A stretch of DNA of 64,000 bases. It comes from Halomonas sp. UBA3074. GTDB lineage: Bacteria; Pseudomonadota; Gammaproteobacteria; Pseudomonadales; Halomonadaceae. The notes beneath the pieces were generated by a model. The model was not told the origin of the DNA. It worked only from the letters and a program-made list of their open reading frames with translations, and ran no database searches. Both the position numbers and the translations under genes were made by a program. This document shows, piece by piece, positions 17,235 through 26,507 of this stretch (its first letter is position 1; every line of letters begins with the position of its first letter). The stretch is taken from NCBI RefSeq assembly GCF_002366715.1, contig NZ_DFBS01000045.1, positions 310,001-374,000 on the forward strand. The letters run 5' to 3'.

Positions 17235-17816
17235 CCCTTCAAACCTCACGACTCCCTACCAGCGGTAAGTAATCATAGCGCCGACTCCAAGTGCTGTTCA
17301 ATCTTGTGCCTACGTAATGCCCACATCAACGTTGGGTTTGTAAGCGTGGGCACGCAGTCAATGGTAGCACTGAGCCGCTGAATATTAGGCGTGTTGAAGC
17401 TGAAGCGTATAGATGGCTGCTTTATAATTACAGAAGGCAATGCTCTCTTGAGTATCGGTTGATTTCAGCTAGCCGTGCGCTAACTCATGACGGCAAGATA
17501 AGAATTTTCTTGGGATTATACTCGCTTACCTCCACCGCTGACTCTTTCAACTAATAGCTTAAGTTAAAGCTGAGCAAGAAAGGGATGTCTTACTCTTGCG
17601 TTAACGCGTCGACTCTTGATTTAATCGTTCCTACTGGTATTTTTCAAAAAATATAAGGGTTTTTGTGTAGTTTTTTGTTGTGTATTTAGATTTAATAAAA
17701 AGTTAAAAAACATTGTGCGATTTCACTTTACTTGTGAGTTAAAGGATTGGCGTTTAGTGGCGAAAGGATCTAACCGTAGGAGTGCTGCGTGAAGAAAAGC
17801 ATGGGTGGAGGCTTGA
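17235..17816. other. Long intergenic region before the response-regulator pair
   Basis: No gene is seen in these 582 bases on either strand. The last 180 bases (about 17630-17720 especially) are strongly AT-rich with A and T runs and are a likely promoter zone for the gene at 17817. No terminator-like hairpin or tRNA was found. Confidence 0.45.
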
Positions 17817-18374
17817 ATGAACCCTAAAGAGAGTGCTGACTCAACCATCCGAGTGGTGGTAGTCAACGAGAGCGGCTTTATCCGTGAGGGAATCTGCCAA
17901 GTTATTGAGCGTTTTGACAATATTGAAGTAGTGGCGAGTATCCCTTCGCCCCATGAGCTAAGCGACATGGTGCAGCATATGCGTATTGATGTCGCTTTGA
18001 TTGATGCACAGTTATCCAATCAAGCGGGGTTTGAGGCAACGCGTCGTATGCACCAAAGTGGGGCTAATACACAGGTGGTGATTCAGTCGGTCAATCCGAG
18101 CATTGCTGAGGTAAAACGCGCTTTTCAAGCCGGTGCGAACGGCTTTCTGTTACGCGAGGCAGGCGTTGATGAGCTTGAAATGGCCCTTCACGCTGCGGTA
18201 AAAGGACAAGTATTTCTTTGCCCAACCATTATCAGGCGTTTGTCTGAAGGGCGGGTAGAGGAAGCACAACCAGAGGTAGATCATAAACCACACATCATTG
18301 CGCATGACCGCCATTCAATTGACGATATCCTAAGTAAAGCATTGCGCTTGGGTATCCTTCGTCAAGAACAATGA
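17817..18374 (+). CDS. Response regulator-like protein lacking a DNA-binding domain
   Basis: The 185-residue product begins with a NarL-type receiver domain (about 10-130) but has no LuxR helix-turn-helix. The phosphoacceptor Asp is present (D63 in ALIDAQ), but the first residue of the acidic pair is Asn (N17-E18) and the conserved Lys is Arg (GFLLREAG). After the receiver a short non-conserved stretch leads to SIDDILSKALRLGIL, which resembles the very end of a LuxR HTH domain (compare TAGLVHEAIRLGLL in the next gene). This suggests the HTH core was lost by internal deletion or erosion. ATG 17817 has a GGAGG site, so it is expressed as a protein. It may work by protein contact, or be a decaying copy. 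Confidence 0.85.
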   Translation: MNPKESADSTIRVVVVNESGFIREGICQVIERFDNIEVVASIPSPHELSDMVQHMRIDVALIDAQLSNQAGFEATRRMHQSGANTQVVIQSVNPSIAEVKRAFQAGANGFLLREAGVDELEMALHAAVKGQVFLCPTIIRRLSEGRVEEAQPEVDHKPHIIAHDRHSIDDILSKALRLGILRQEQ

Positions 18375-18581
18375 TCAGGGTTTTTGCTTATACTGATTTA
18401 GTAGTCAGTGCGTTAATGTGCGTGTTCATACAGGCGCAACCGGTTTTTATTACTGGACTCTCTCTGGCTCTTTGCACTCATGGGCGGATGACACCTAACA
18501 GCAATATTAAATCGGTTGAATCCGCGTTAGCAAGGGAGCTTTTTTTCAAGTTTTACCTTGTCAAGGTTCGCGACAATTTCC

Positions 18582-19265
18582 ATGAAACGATTTGAAGATA
18601 CCATCCGGATATTACTAGCCGATGAACACCTGATAGTACGCTCCGCGATCAGTTGCCTTATCGGAACGTTCGATAATATGACGGTGGTTGCTGAAGTGGA
18701 TTCTGAGCAGCAACTTATGAAAGAGGCTGCCCATTACCAAGCTGACGTAGCGCTTATTGATGCAGCGGTGGTCTCTTTGAAAGGGCTAGAGTCGTTAAGT
18801 CGGCTAACCGCGCTCTGCCCCGGCATCAAAGCGGTCGTGCTATCCAATTACTATAGTGATAATTTTATTCGGCATTTGTTTGAGAGAGGCGCTTATGGAT
18901 TTCTGCATAAAAATGCTGATGTAAATGCGCTTGAAACGGCTATTCAGAAAGCGGCGCTTGGTGAAAGGTTCGTCTTCAATGCCATTGAGCCCGACCAATT
19001 CGTAGACGCCGCTAGCGTGGTAGGCACCGCGTTGGTGAATGGTAATCCCTTAACCTCGCGCCAAAACGAGGTGCTAAAACTGGTGGCACAAGGTTTTCGG
19101 AGTAAGGCGATCGCCGATCAGCTTAGCGTGAGTATCAAGACTATCGAGACTCACCGTGCCGATATCATGCGGCGCTTAGGCGTAAGGCACACGGCTGGCT
19201 TAGTCCATGAAGCCATACGGTTAGGCTTATTAGTGTCGCCGCAAGAGTCTGACGAAAATGAGTAA
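18582..19265 (+). CDS. LuxR/NarL family response regulator
   Basis: From ATG 18582 the product has 228 residues (a TTG at 18558 would add eight; neither has a good ribosome site). It has a complete receiver domain: acidic pair in LLADEHL, phosphoacceptor in ALIDAAV, and Lys in GFLHKNAD. The C-terminal LuxR domain is canonical: LTSRQNEVLKLVAQG, KAIADQLSVSIKTIETH, IMRRLGVRHTAGLV. It is a paralogue of the HTH-less gene 207 bases upstream; they share IRxx[LV]-type openings, FDN[IM]xVVA and DVALIDA. No histidine kinase is coded nearby, so its partner lies elsewhere. Confidence 0.92.
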   Translation: MKRFEDTIRILLADEHLIVRSAISCLIGTFDNMTVVAEVDSEQQLMKEAAHYQADVALIDAAVVSLKGLESLSRLTALCPGIKAVVLSNYYSDNFIRHLFERGAYGFLHKNADVNALETAIQKAALGERFVFNAIEPDQFVDAASVVGTALVNGNPLTSRQNEVLKLVAQGFRSKAIADQLSVSIKTIETHRADIMRRLGVRHTAGLVHEAIRLGLLVSPQESDENE

Positions 19266-19352
19266 TACACGTGAAGAGTGGGGTGAAACCGCATTTACAT
19301 ATAGCGAGCAATCGTTCTGCTTTTTAGTGTGATTTCACCCTTAACCGCTAAA

Positions 19353-20273
19353 CTAACTTCTTTTAGACGCACCCAACGTATATAAAAACTCAAGCCCTAA
19401 CGTCGCGGCGGCAAGCGAGGTGATGTCACCGTGATCATAAGCGGGATTCACTTCCACCACATCCATGCCGATAAGCTCCATCCCCACCATACCGCGTATC
19501 ACTTTCAGCATTAGATCCGTCGACATACCACCGCAGACCGGCGTGCCTGTGCCGGGGGCGTAAGCCGGGTCGAGGCCATCAATATCCAGGCTGACGTAAG
19601 CAGGGTGGTGACCCACTTTGGCGCGAATACGCTCCAGTACAGCGGCGGCACCGTGGTCGTTGACCCAGTCTGCATCCAGCACTTCATAAGGGTGATTATG
19701 GCGGTCGTAGCTGGTGCGAATGCCAATTTGCAGCGAGTGCTCGGGCACGACCAATCCCTCTTTGAGGGCGTGATGGAAAATGGTGCCGTGGTCGAAGCGC
19801 GTGCCTTGTTCGTAGGTGTCGGTGTGGGCGTCAAAGTGAATCAGTGCCAGCGGCCCGTGCACGCGGGCGTGAGCGCGCAGTAGCGGCAGGCTAATGTAAT
19901 GGTCGCCGCCCAGAGTGAGCATCTTTTTGCCAGCACTTAGCCAGCGCTGGGCATGATTTTCCAGGTTATCGACCAAACTTTCAGGCTCGCCGTAGGCGTA
20001 ATCCACGTTGCCTGAATCACACACCTTGAGGCGCTCTTCCAAGGCAAAATCCCAGGGCCAGCGTTTACCTTCCCAGATCAAGTTAGCGGTGCTTTGACGA
20101 ATAGCATTCGGCCCCATGCGAGTACCTGCACGGCCAGAACACGCCAGGTCAAAGGGCACGCCGCTCACCACGACCTCGGCGTCCGTCGCGTGCGGGTCAG
20201 TGGCTTTGGGCACACCCATGAACGTGGAGATGACATCACCAAACAGGCTGGGCATGATCTGCGATTGATTCAC
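19353..20273 (-). CDS. speB: Agmatinase
   Basis: The 306-residue protein is a ureohydrolase. The dimanganese ligands are visible in GGDHYISLPLLR, HFDAHTDTYE and SLDIDGLDPAYAPGTGTP, and the length fits agmatinase, which converts agmatine to putrescine and urea. Related guanidino-acid hydrolases share these motifs, so substrate choice is not fully certain. The GTG start at 20273 is supported by AGGAGA nine bases before it; an internal ATG at 20255 is weaker. It is divergent from a LysR-type regulator at 20422 that probably controls it. Confidence 0.9.
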   Translation of the reverse strand: MNQSQIMPSLFGDVISTFMGVPKATDPHATDAEVVVSGVPFDLACSGRAGTRMGPNAIRQSTANLIWEGKRWPWDFALEERLKVCDSGNVDYAYGEPESLVDNLENHAQRWLSAGKKMLTLGGDHYISLPLLRAHARVHGPLALIHFDAHTDTYEQGTRFDHGTIFHHALKEGLVVPEHSLQIGIRTSYDRHNHPYEVLDADWVNDHGAAAVLERIRAKVGHHPAYVSLDIDGLDPAYAPGTGTPVCGGMSTDLMLKVIRGMVGMELIGMDVVEVNPAYDHGDITSLAAATLGLEFLYTLGASKRS

Positions 20274-20385
20274 CTAGAGTGTTCTCCTATCGGCGTGCAG
20301 TAAAAGATGCGGCTGGCGCAGGGGTGTTGGTTTCAAAGAAGCGCGACGATAAGGAATTTTTAGCGATGAATAAAATGAATGTTTA

Positions 20386-20399
20386 GAATGAAATCATTC
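20386..20399. promoter_or_regulatory. Inverted repeat, candidate LysR operator
   Basis: GAATGA-AA-TCATTC is a 6+2+6 inverted repeat in the gap between agmatinase and the LysR gene, 22 bases before the LysR ATG. Its place and symmetry fit an autoregulatory LysR site, but no experiment or second copy supports it. Confidence 0.4.
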
Positions 20400-20421
20400 G
20401 TCATGTAAATAGTGAGGCATT

Positions 20422-21348
20422 ATGCGTTCGCTCCGCCAATTTGATCTAAACCTGCTGTTGGTGTTCGAGGCGCTTATGCGTGAACGCCACGTGACGCGCG
20501 CGGCTGAACGGCTCTATTTGAGCCAGCCAGCCTTGAGCCATTCGCTTAAACGCCTGCGTGAGTCACTGGATGACCCGCTGTTTATTCGTACCGAAAAGGG
20601 CATGCAACCCACCCCACGAGCACAGGCGCTGCAGCCTGTCGTACAGCAGGCGCTGGCGCTGTTGCGGGAAGGCTTGGCGCCGCCTGCGCTGTTTTCACCC
20701 GCCAATAGCACCCGCCGTTTTACGCTGGCAACGACGGATTATTTTGAAGAGGTGATGTACCCGACGTTTCTTAGTCAACTGCTGGCCTATGCGCCGGGTA
20801 TCAGTTTTTCCATTGAGCTCATTACCCAGGAAGTGTTGAGCGAGGGGTTAGAACAGCGCCAAGTGGATATGGTCGTCGGGCTGGATAGCCAAAGTGTGCT
20901 ACCCAGCGGCGTGATTCAGACCCCGTGGATGGACGAGGATCTGGTCTGCCTGGCTGCTAGCCATAACGAGCGCGTAGGCGAGGCACTGGATATTGCGCAG
21001 TTTGCCCGAGAGCCCCATGTGGAACTGGCTGATATCAGCGGCCTGCTGCCCAGCAACATTGATAGTTGTTTGGCGCAGCACGGCTTAACCCGTCGAGTCA
21101 TCTCCAAGAACCTGAATTACATTGCGGCGGCCCGTGTGGTGGCGCTGACGGAAGCGATCATGACCCTGCCACGGCAAATGGCCGAACGTTTCGTGACGAT
21201 GTTGCCGGTGCGTTTGGTCGAGCCACCAAAGGAGCTACCGGCGCTAAAAATGACGTTGATTCAGCATGGCCTCTATGCCAATCAGCCTGCCAATGCCTGG
21301 TTGTATGGCGTGTTGACTGAATTCGCCAACGGGTTTAATCACCCATAA
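20422..21348 (+). CDS. LysR family transcriptional regulator, beside agmatinase
   Basis: The 308-residue protein has the LysR winged HTH at the N-terminus (RHVTRAAERLYLSQPALSHSLKRLRESLDD) followed by a LysR substrate-binding domain. It opens with SLRQFDLNLLLVFEALMRE, typical of the NodD/LeuO-like branch. It is divergent from the agmatinase gene with 148 bases between, so control of agmatine or putrescine use is the most natural guess; the ligand is not known. Confidence 0.92.
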   Translation: MRSLRQFDLNLLLVFEALMRERHVTRAAERLYLSQPALSHSLKRLRESLDDPLFIRTEKGMQPTPRAQALQPVVQQALALLREGLAPPALFSPANSTRRFTLATTDYFEEVMYPTFLSQLLAYAPGISFSIELITQEVLSEGLEQRQVDMVVGLDSQSVLPSGVIQTPWMDEDLVCLAASHNERVGEALDIAQFAREPHVELADISGLLPSNIDSCLAQHGLTRRVISKNLNYIAAARVVALTEAIMTLPRQMAERFVTMLPVRLVEPPKELPALKMTLIQHGLYANQPANAWLYGVLTEFANGFNHP

Positions 21349-21560
21349 AGGCAGAGCCAGAGGTGCCCATGACCAGGGTGAGACTACACAGAAACGTCTA
21401 TGTTGTTGTTATACAACTCAGTTGAATCAAAGGTTGAATAGTATCTGGCAGCCACGCCGTAAGATCCTAGACTGCTAAAAGGCGTTATGAATGACGTCGT
21501 TAGAGTGTCGTACACATTGAATGATGGTGCGGCAGAACTATTAATAATGGGAGAACGCGA

Positions 21561-23132
21561 GTGAAAATAGGCGCACCGAAGGAGAGTGCCCAGGGGGAGG
21601 CGCGTGTCGCGCTCACCCCTGAGAGCGCTAAACAGATCCAGAAACTAGGCCATGAGTGCTTGGTGGAAACCGGCGCTGGCTTGGCCGCGGGCTTTAATGA
21701 CGACACTTATCGCGATGCGGGCGTGACCGTAGTCGACGGCGCTGACGCGCTCTGGGACGACGCTGAGGTGGTCATTAAAGTCCGCGAGCCCTCTGATGAA
21801 GAGGCCGAGCGGCTGCGTGAAGGTCAAACGCTGATTGCCTTCTTCTGGCCCGCGCAAAACGAAGCGCTGCTGGAGAAGTGCAAGGCCCAGGGCGCCACCG
21901 TGATCGCCATGGACATGGTGCCGCGAATTTCACGGGCGCAGAAGATGGATGCGCTCTCCTCCATGGCCAATATCGCCGGTTACCGCGCGGTGATTGAGGC
22001 GGGCAATAACTTTGGTCGCTTCTTCACCGGCCAGGTAACCGCGGCGGGTAAAGTACCGCCTGCCAAAGTGCTGGTGATTGGTGCCGGTGTGGCCGGTTTG
22101 GCGGCCATCGGTACGGCTACCAGCCTGGGCGCTGTCGTACGCGCCTTTGACGTTCGCCCCGAGGTCTCCGAGCAGATCGAATCCATGGGGGCTGAGTTCC
22201 TGTTCCTCGATTTCGAGGATAGCCAAGACGGTTCCGAAAGCGGTGGCTACGCCTCGCCCTCAAGCCCGGAGTTCCGCGAAAAGCAGTTGGAGTGCTTCCG
22301 CGAGCAGGCGACGGATGTGGACATCGTGATCACCACCGCGCTGATTCCCGGCAAACCTGCGCCCAAGCTTTGGCTAGAAGACATGGTCGCGGCCATGAAA
22401 CCCGGCTCGGTGATTATTGACCTGGCCGCCGAGAAGGGCGGTAACTGCGACCTGACCAAGCCGGATGAACGCGTGGTCTCGGATAACGGCGTCGTGGTGA
22501 TCGGCTACACCGACTTCCCTTCGCGCATGGCCACGCAGTCATCGCTGCTCTACGCCACCAATATCCGCCATATGTTGACTGACCTGACCCCCGAGAAAGA
22601 GGGGGTGATCAATCACAATATGGAGGATGACGTCATTCGTGGCGCCACGGTGACGCACCAGGGCGACATCACTTTCCCGCCGCCGCCGCCCAAAGTAAAA
22701 GCGATTGGCGCATCCAAGCCGAAGAAAAAAGAGAAAGAGCCGACGCCGGAAGAGAAAAAGGCCGCAGAACTAGCCACCTTTAAAGCGCAAACCAAGCGTC
22801 AAGTAGGTCTTCTTGCCGTGGGTGGCGCGCTGATGCTGCTGCTGGGTCAAGTGGCACCTGCCTCGTTTATGCAGCACTTCATTGTCTTTGTGTTGGCCTG
22901 CTTTATCGGCTTCCAGGTGATTTGGAAAGTGAGCCACTCGCTGCATACGCCGCTGATGGCGGTGACCAATGCGATCTCGGGCATCATTATTTTAGGGGCG
23001 ATTCTGCAGATTGGCTCCGGCAGCGCAGTGGTGAGCGTGCTGGCGGCGATTTCAGTACTGATCGCATCAATCAATATCGTGGGTGGCTTCCTGGTGACAC
23101 GCCGGATGCTGGCCATGTTCCAAAAATCCTAA
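21561..23132 (+). CDS. pntA: Proton-translocating NAD(P) transhydrogenase, alpha subunit
   Basis: The 523-residue product is a full-length fused alpha subunit. It has the alanine dehydrogenase/PntA N-terminal domain (MKIGAPKESAQGEARVALTP), the NAD-binding fold (VLVIGAGVAGLAAIGTATSLGAVVRAFD), the DLAAEKGGNC loop, an alanine/lysine-rich linker (about 385-415) and four membrane helices at the C-terminus. The start is GTG 21561 after GGGAGA. It is 16 bases before pntB. The enzyme couples hydride transfer from NADH to NADP+ to proton entry, supplying NADPH. It is expressed with pntB and ended by the terminator at 24617. Confidence 0.97.
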   Translation: MKIGAPKESAQGEARVALTPESAKQIQKLGHECLVETGAGLAAGFNDDTYRDAGVTVVDGADALWDDAEVVIKVREPSDEEAERLREGQTLIAFFWPAQNEALLEKCKAQGATVIAMDMVPRISRAQKMDALSSMANIAGYRAVIEAGNNFGRFFTGQVTAAGKVPPAKVLVIGAGVAGLAAIGTATSLGAVVRAFDVRPEVSEQIESMGAEFLFLDFEDSQDGSESGGYASPSSPEFREKQLECFREQATDVDIVITTALIPGKPAPKLWLEDMVAAMKPGSVIIDLAAEKGGNCDLTKPDERVVSDNGVVVIGYTDFPSRMATQSSLLYATNIRHMLTDLTPEKEGVINHNMEDDVIRGATVTHQGDITFPPPPPKVKAIGASKPKKKEKEPTPEEKKAAELATFKAQTKRQVGLLAVGGALMLLLGQVAPASFMQHFIVFVLACFIGFQVIWKVSHSLHTPLMAVTNAISGIIILGAILQIGSGSAVVSVLAAISVLIASINIVGGFLVTRRMLAMFQKS

Positions 23133-23148
23133 GCGGCGGAGAGACGAT

Positions 23149-24591
23149 ATGTTAGAGCAAGGATTCGTATCTGCCGCGGCAATTGCGGCAAGTGTGTTGT
23201 TTATCCTGTCCCTGGGCGGTTTGAGCAACCAGGAAAAAGCCAAGCGGGCCGTGTGGTACGGCATCGTGGGCATGGCCGTCGCGGTGTTTTTCACCGCCTT
23301 TGGCCCTGGCATCGGTGGTTATTGGTGGTTGATTCCGATGATGCTGATTGGCGCAGGTATTGGCGCCTACGTAGCGGGCAAGGTCGAAATGACCGAAATG
23401 CCTCAACTGGTGGCCGCACTCCACAGCTTTGTGGGCTTGGCCGCGGTATTGGTGGCCTGGAGCGCGGATTTGGAGCGCCGTCGGGTAATGGCTGCACGTG
23501 CCGCCGAGGCGTCGTTGGATCAGTTCTCCGCCTTTGCTGCGCTAGTCGCGACGAAAGCCCCTGATGAGCTGATGTTCCTGCAAGTCGAAGTTGTGTTGGG
23601 CATCTTTATCGGCGCGGTGACGTTCACCGGCTCGGTGATTGCCTTTGGTAAGCTCGCCGGCAAAGTTGACGGAAAGCCACGTCAGTTGCCCGGTGGGCAT
23701 ATGCTGAATGCCGGGGCGGCGATACTCTCGCTGCTGCTGGCGATTCTCTACCTGAACGGGGCAGGCTTCTGGACGCTGATTGTGCTGGCGGCACTGGCCT
23801 TCTTTATCGGCTACCACCTGATCATGGGCATTGGCGGTGCCGATATGCCCGTGGTGGTGTCGATGCTCAACAGCTACTCCGGCTGGGCGGCGGCGGCGAT
23901 CGGCTTCACGCTTTCCAACGACCTGCTGATTGTCACCGGCGCGCTGGTGGGTTCATCGGGTGCGATTCTCTCTTACATTATGTGTAAGGCGATGAACCGC
24001 AACTTTATCAACGTGATTTTGGGCGGCTTTGGTGGCAGCCAAGGGCCCGCGGCGGAGATCGAAGGTGAGCAGGTCAGCATTGATGCAGGCGGCGTGGCGA
24101 GTGCTCTGAACGATGCCGATAGCGTGATTATTGTGCCGGGTTACGGCATGGCGGTTGCCCAGGCGCAAACAGCGGTGAGCGATTTGGTGCGCAAGCTTCG
24201 CGCAGCGGGCAAGACCGTGCGCTTTGGTATTCACCCGGTCGCAGGCCGCTTGCCAGGCCATATGAACGTACTCCTGGCGGAAGCCAAGGTACCTTACGAC
24301 ATCGTGTTGGAGATGGATGAAATCAATGACGATTTCGCCACCACCGACGTGGTGATCGTGATTGGTTCCAACGACATCGTGAACCCCGCGGCCGAGGAAG
24401 ATCCCAACAGCCCCATCGCCGGTATGCCGGTATTGAAGGTGTGGGAGGCCAAGCAGGTGTTTGTCAGCAAGCGCGGCCAGGGCACCGGCTACTCCGGTAT
24501 CGAGAACCCGCTGTTCTTCAAAGAGAACACGCGCATGTTCTACGGCGATGCCCGGGATAGCTTGAATACCCTGCTGCCGCTGATTGATTAG
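23149..24591 (+). CDS. pntB: Proton-translocating NAD(P) transhydrogenase, beta subunit
   Basis: The 480-residue product has about nine membrane helices (to about residue 285) and a C-terminal NADP-binding domain with VIIVPGYGMAVAQAQ, FGIHPVAGRLPGHMNVLLAEA and VIGSNDIVNPAAEEDP, all diagnostic of PntB. It partners PntA from the gene before, forming the membrane proton channel and the NADP(H) site. Length is slightly above that of the E. coli protein. Several long frames on the opposite strand here are shadows of this GC-rich gene. Confidence 0.97.
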   Translation: MLEQGFVSAAAIAASVLFILSLGGLSNQEKAKRAVWYGIVGMAVAVFFTAFGPGIGGYWWLIPMMLIGAGIGAYVAGKVEMTEMPQLVAALHSFVGLAAVLVAWSADLERRRVMAARAAEASLDQFSAFAALVATKAPDELMFLQVEVVLGIFIGAVTFTGSVIAFGKLAGKVDGKPRQLPGGHMLNAGAAILSLLLAILYLNGAGFWTLIVLAALAFFIGYHLIMGIGGADMPVVVSMLNSYSGWAAAAIGFTLSNDLLIVTGALVGSSGAILSYIMCKAMNRNFINVILGGFGGSQGPAAEIEGEQVSIDAGGVASALNDADSVIIVPGYGMAVAQAQTAVSDLVRKLRAAGKTVRFGIHPVAGRLPGHMNVLLAEAKVPYDIVLEMDEINDDFATTDVVIVIGSNDIVNPAAEEDPNSPIAGMPVLKVWEAKQVFVSKRGQGTGYSGIENPLFFKENTRMFYGDARDSLNTLLPLID

Positions 24592-24616
24592 GCCGAGGCT
24601 AACCATTCGCTACTGA

Positions 24617-24642
24617 GCCCGCGAGAGATCGCGGGCTTTTTT
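24617..24642 (+). terminator. Rho-independent terminator of pntAB
   Basis: GCCCGCGA (24617-24624) pairs perfectly with TCGCGGGC (24629-24636) across a GAGA tetraloop and is followed by six T. It lies 26 bases after the pntB stop. Confidence 0.95.
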
Positions 24643-24712
24643 GATGCTGTGCAGGGCACTGGCACTCCTGCTATGGTCGAGTACTGCCTCTCTTTGTTGA
24701 GCACTTACTTCC

Positions 24713-26476
24713 ATGAATCAACGCCCTAACCCCCGCGTGCTGTTGCGCTTGCTGGGGCTGCTACGTCCTTATCGGCTACGGTTGGCTCTGGCGGGTCTGG
24801 CGCTGTTATTGGCTTCAGGCAGCGTACTGCTGTTAGGCAACGGGCTGCGGTTAGTCATTGATCGCGGCTTTTTAGATGCCGATGCACAGGCGTTAGGCCA
24901 AGCGCTGGTATTGATGCTGGTGGTCGTCACGGTGTTGGCGTTCGCCTCCGCCCTGCGTTACTACCAAGTCACCTGGATTGGCGAACGCTTGGCTGCCGAC
25001 TTGCGCCAGCGGGTGTTCGATCACTTGCTCACCCTGGAACCCAGCTTTTTTGAGAGCGCCAGTGACGGGCGCGCTGCGGGGGAAATCGCTTCACGATTAA
25101 CCGCCGATACCAGCGTACTGCAGAGCCTGTTTGGTTCTTCGGTGTCGCTGGCGCTGCGCAACCTGGTCATGCTGGTGGGGGCCGTGGTGCTAATGCTGGT
25201 GACGCAGCCGTGGCTCTCGGCAATGGTGTTGATTGGCATCCCCGCCACGCTGTTGCCGATTGTGTGGTACGGCCGCCGGGTGCGGCGGCTTTCCCGCACC
25301 AGCCAAGACCGTGTGGCCGAACTGGGCCGCTATGCCGAAGAGGCGCTGAGCGGTATTCGAACTCTTCAGGCGTTTACCCACGAAGCGGCGGATAAAACCC
25401 GCTACGGTCAGCGCGTGGAGCAGGCATTCGGCAGTGCCGTCGAGCGCACCCAGCAGCGAGCTTGGTTAACCGGTATTGCCATGTTGGTGGTGTTTGCCGC
25501 GGTGGGGTTGATGCTCTGGCAGGGCGGTCAGGCGGTGCTTGATGGCGCTATGAGTGCCGGTGAGCTATCGGCGTTTATTTTCTATGCCGTGCTGGCGGCG
25601 GGGGCCATCGCCACCTTGGCAGAAGTCGCGGGTGATGTGCAGCGGGCGGCAGGGGCGGCGGAACGCTTATTGGAACTGCTCGATACTCAGCCCGCTATCC
25701 AGTCACCGGCGCATCCCCATCTCCTTCCAGTGCCATCACAAGGTGAGATTGTGCTGGAGAACGTCAGCTTCACCTACCCCGGCCGGGAAATTCCAGCGCT
25801 TGCCGGGTTTGATCTGCATATTCAGCCAGGGGAGCGGGTCGCCATTGTTGGGCCATCGGGCGCGGGTAAAAGCACGCTCTTAGCACTGCTGCTGCGCTTT
25901 TACGACCCCAGCCAAGGGCGTATATCGCTGGATGGAATCGATGTCCGCACCTTAGCCCTTCCTACATTACGGCGCACCATGGGGCTGGTTGCCCAGGAGC
26001 CAGTGCTGTTTAGTGGCTCGGTGGCCGATAATCTTCGCTATGGCGACCCTGACGCGGATAATGAGCGGCTGCGCACCGCCGCTCAGGACGCCAGCGCCCT
26101 CGAGTTTATCGAAGCGCTGCCCCAGGGCTTTGATACGCCCCTTGGCCCCGGTGGCGTGCAGCTTTCCGGTGGCCAGCGTCAGCGGCTCGCGATTGCTCGG
26201 GCGCTGCTTAAAAATCCTGCGGTGCTGCTATTGGATGAAGCCACCAGCGCCTTGGATGCGGAGAGCGAACGGCTGGTACAGCAGGCGCTGGATCGGCTGA
26301 TGGTGGGGCGTACCAGTATCGTGATCGCCCATCGCCTCGCCACCGTTATTGCTGCCGACCGCTTGTTGGTGCTTGAGGGCGGCCAGTTGGTCGCGGCGGG
26401 CAATCACACCGAATTGATAGCGACCAGTCCCCTCTATCGCCATTTAGCCGCGCTGCAGTTTGGCGGTGAAAGGTGA
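24713..26476 (+). CDS. ABC exporter, fused permease-ATPase (MsbA-like)
   Basis: The 587-residue protein has an N-terminal six-helix ABC exporter domain (about 15-310) and a C-terminal nucleotide-binding domain (about 340-580). Walker A is GPSGAGKST, the Q-loop is in GLVAQEPVLFSGSV, the signature is LSGGQRQRLAIAR, Walker B is VLLLDEATSALD and the switch His is in IVIAHRLAT, so the ATPase should be active. It would act as a homodimer in the inner membrane to export a lipid, drug or other hydrophobic compound; the substrate is not indicated by neighbours. It is close to, and on the same strand as, the aldo/keto reductase. Confidence 0.92.
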   Translation: MNQRPNPRVLLRLLGLLRPYRLRLALAGLALLLASGSVLLLGNGLRLVIDRGFLDADAQALGQALVLMLVVVTVLAFASALRYYQVTWIGERLAADLRQRVFDHLLTLEPSFFESASDGRAAGEIASRLTADTSVLQSLFGSSVSLALRNLVMLVGAVVLMLVTQPWLSAMVLIGIPATLLPIVWYGRRVRRLSRTSQDRVAELGRYAEEALSGIRTLQAFTHEAADKTRYGQRVEQAFGSAVERTQQRAWLTGIAMLVVFAAVGLMLWQGGQAVLDGAMSAGELSAFIFYAVLAAGAIATLAEVAGDVQRAAGAAERLLELLDTQPAIQSPAHPHLLPVPSQGEIVLENVSFTYPGREIPALAGFDLHIQPGERVAIVGPSGAGKSTLLALLLRFYDPSQGRISLDGIDVRTLALPTLRRTMGLVAQEPVLFSGSVADNLRYGDPDADNERLRTAAQDASALEFIEALPQGFDTPLGPGGVQLSGGQRQRLAIARALLKNPAVLLLDEATSALDAESERLVQQALDRLMVGRTSIVIAHRLATVIAADRLLVLEGGQLVAAGNHTELIATSPLYRHLAALQFGGER

Positions 26477-26507
26477 TCAAACTGTTTTGTTAACGTCAGG
26501 AGTTGTT

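Noticed and set aside
18371..18595. A 74-codon frame starting in the stop of the HTH-less regulator gene
   Set aside because: It has no ribosome site or family resemblance, and runs into the start of the next regulator gene in another frame.
19281..19340. GGGTGAAA and TTTCACCC as a terminator between the regulator and agmatinase genes
   Set aside because: The arms are 44 bases apart and only 8 bases long, so a functional terminator is unlikely.
23953..24606. A 217-codon frame antisense to pntB
   Set aside because: Long antisense frames are expected opposite GC-rich genes; the translation is His-rich and unlike any family, whereas pntB is certain.
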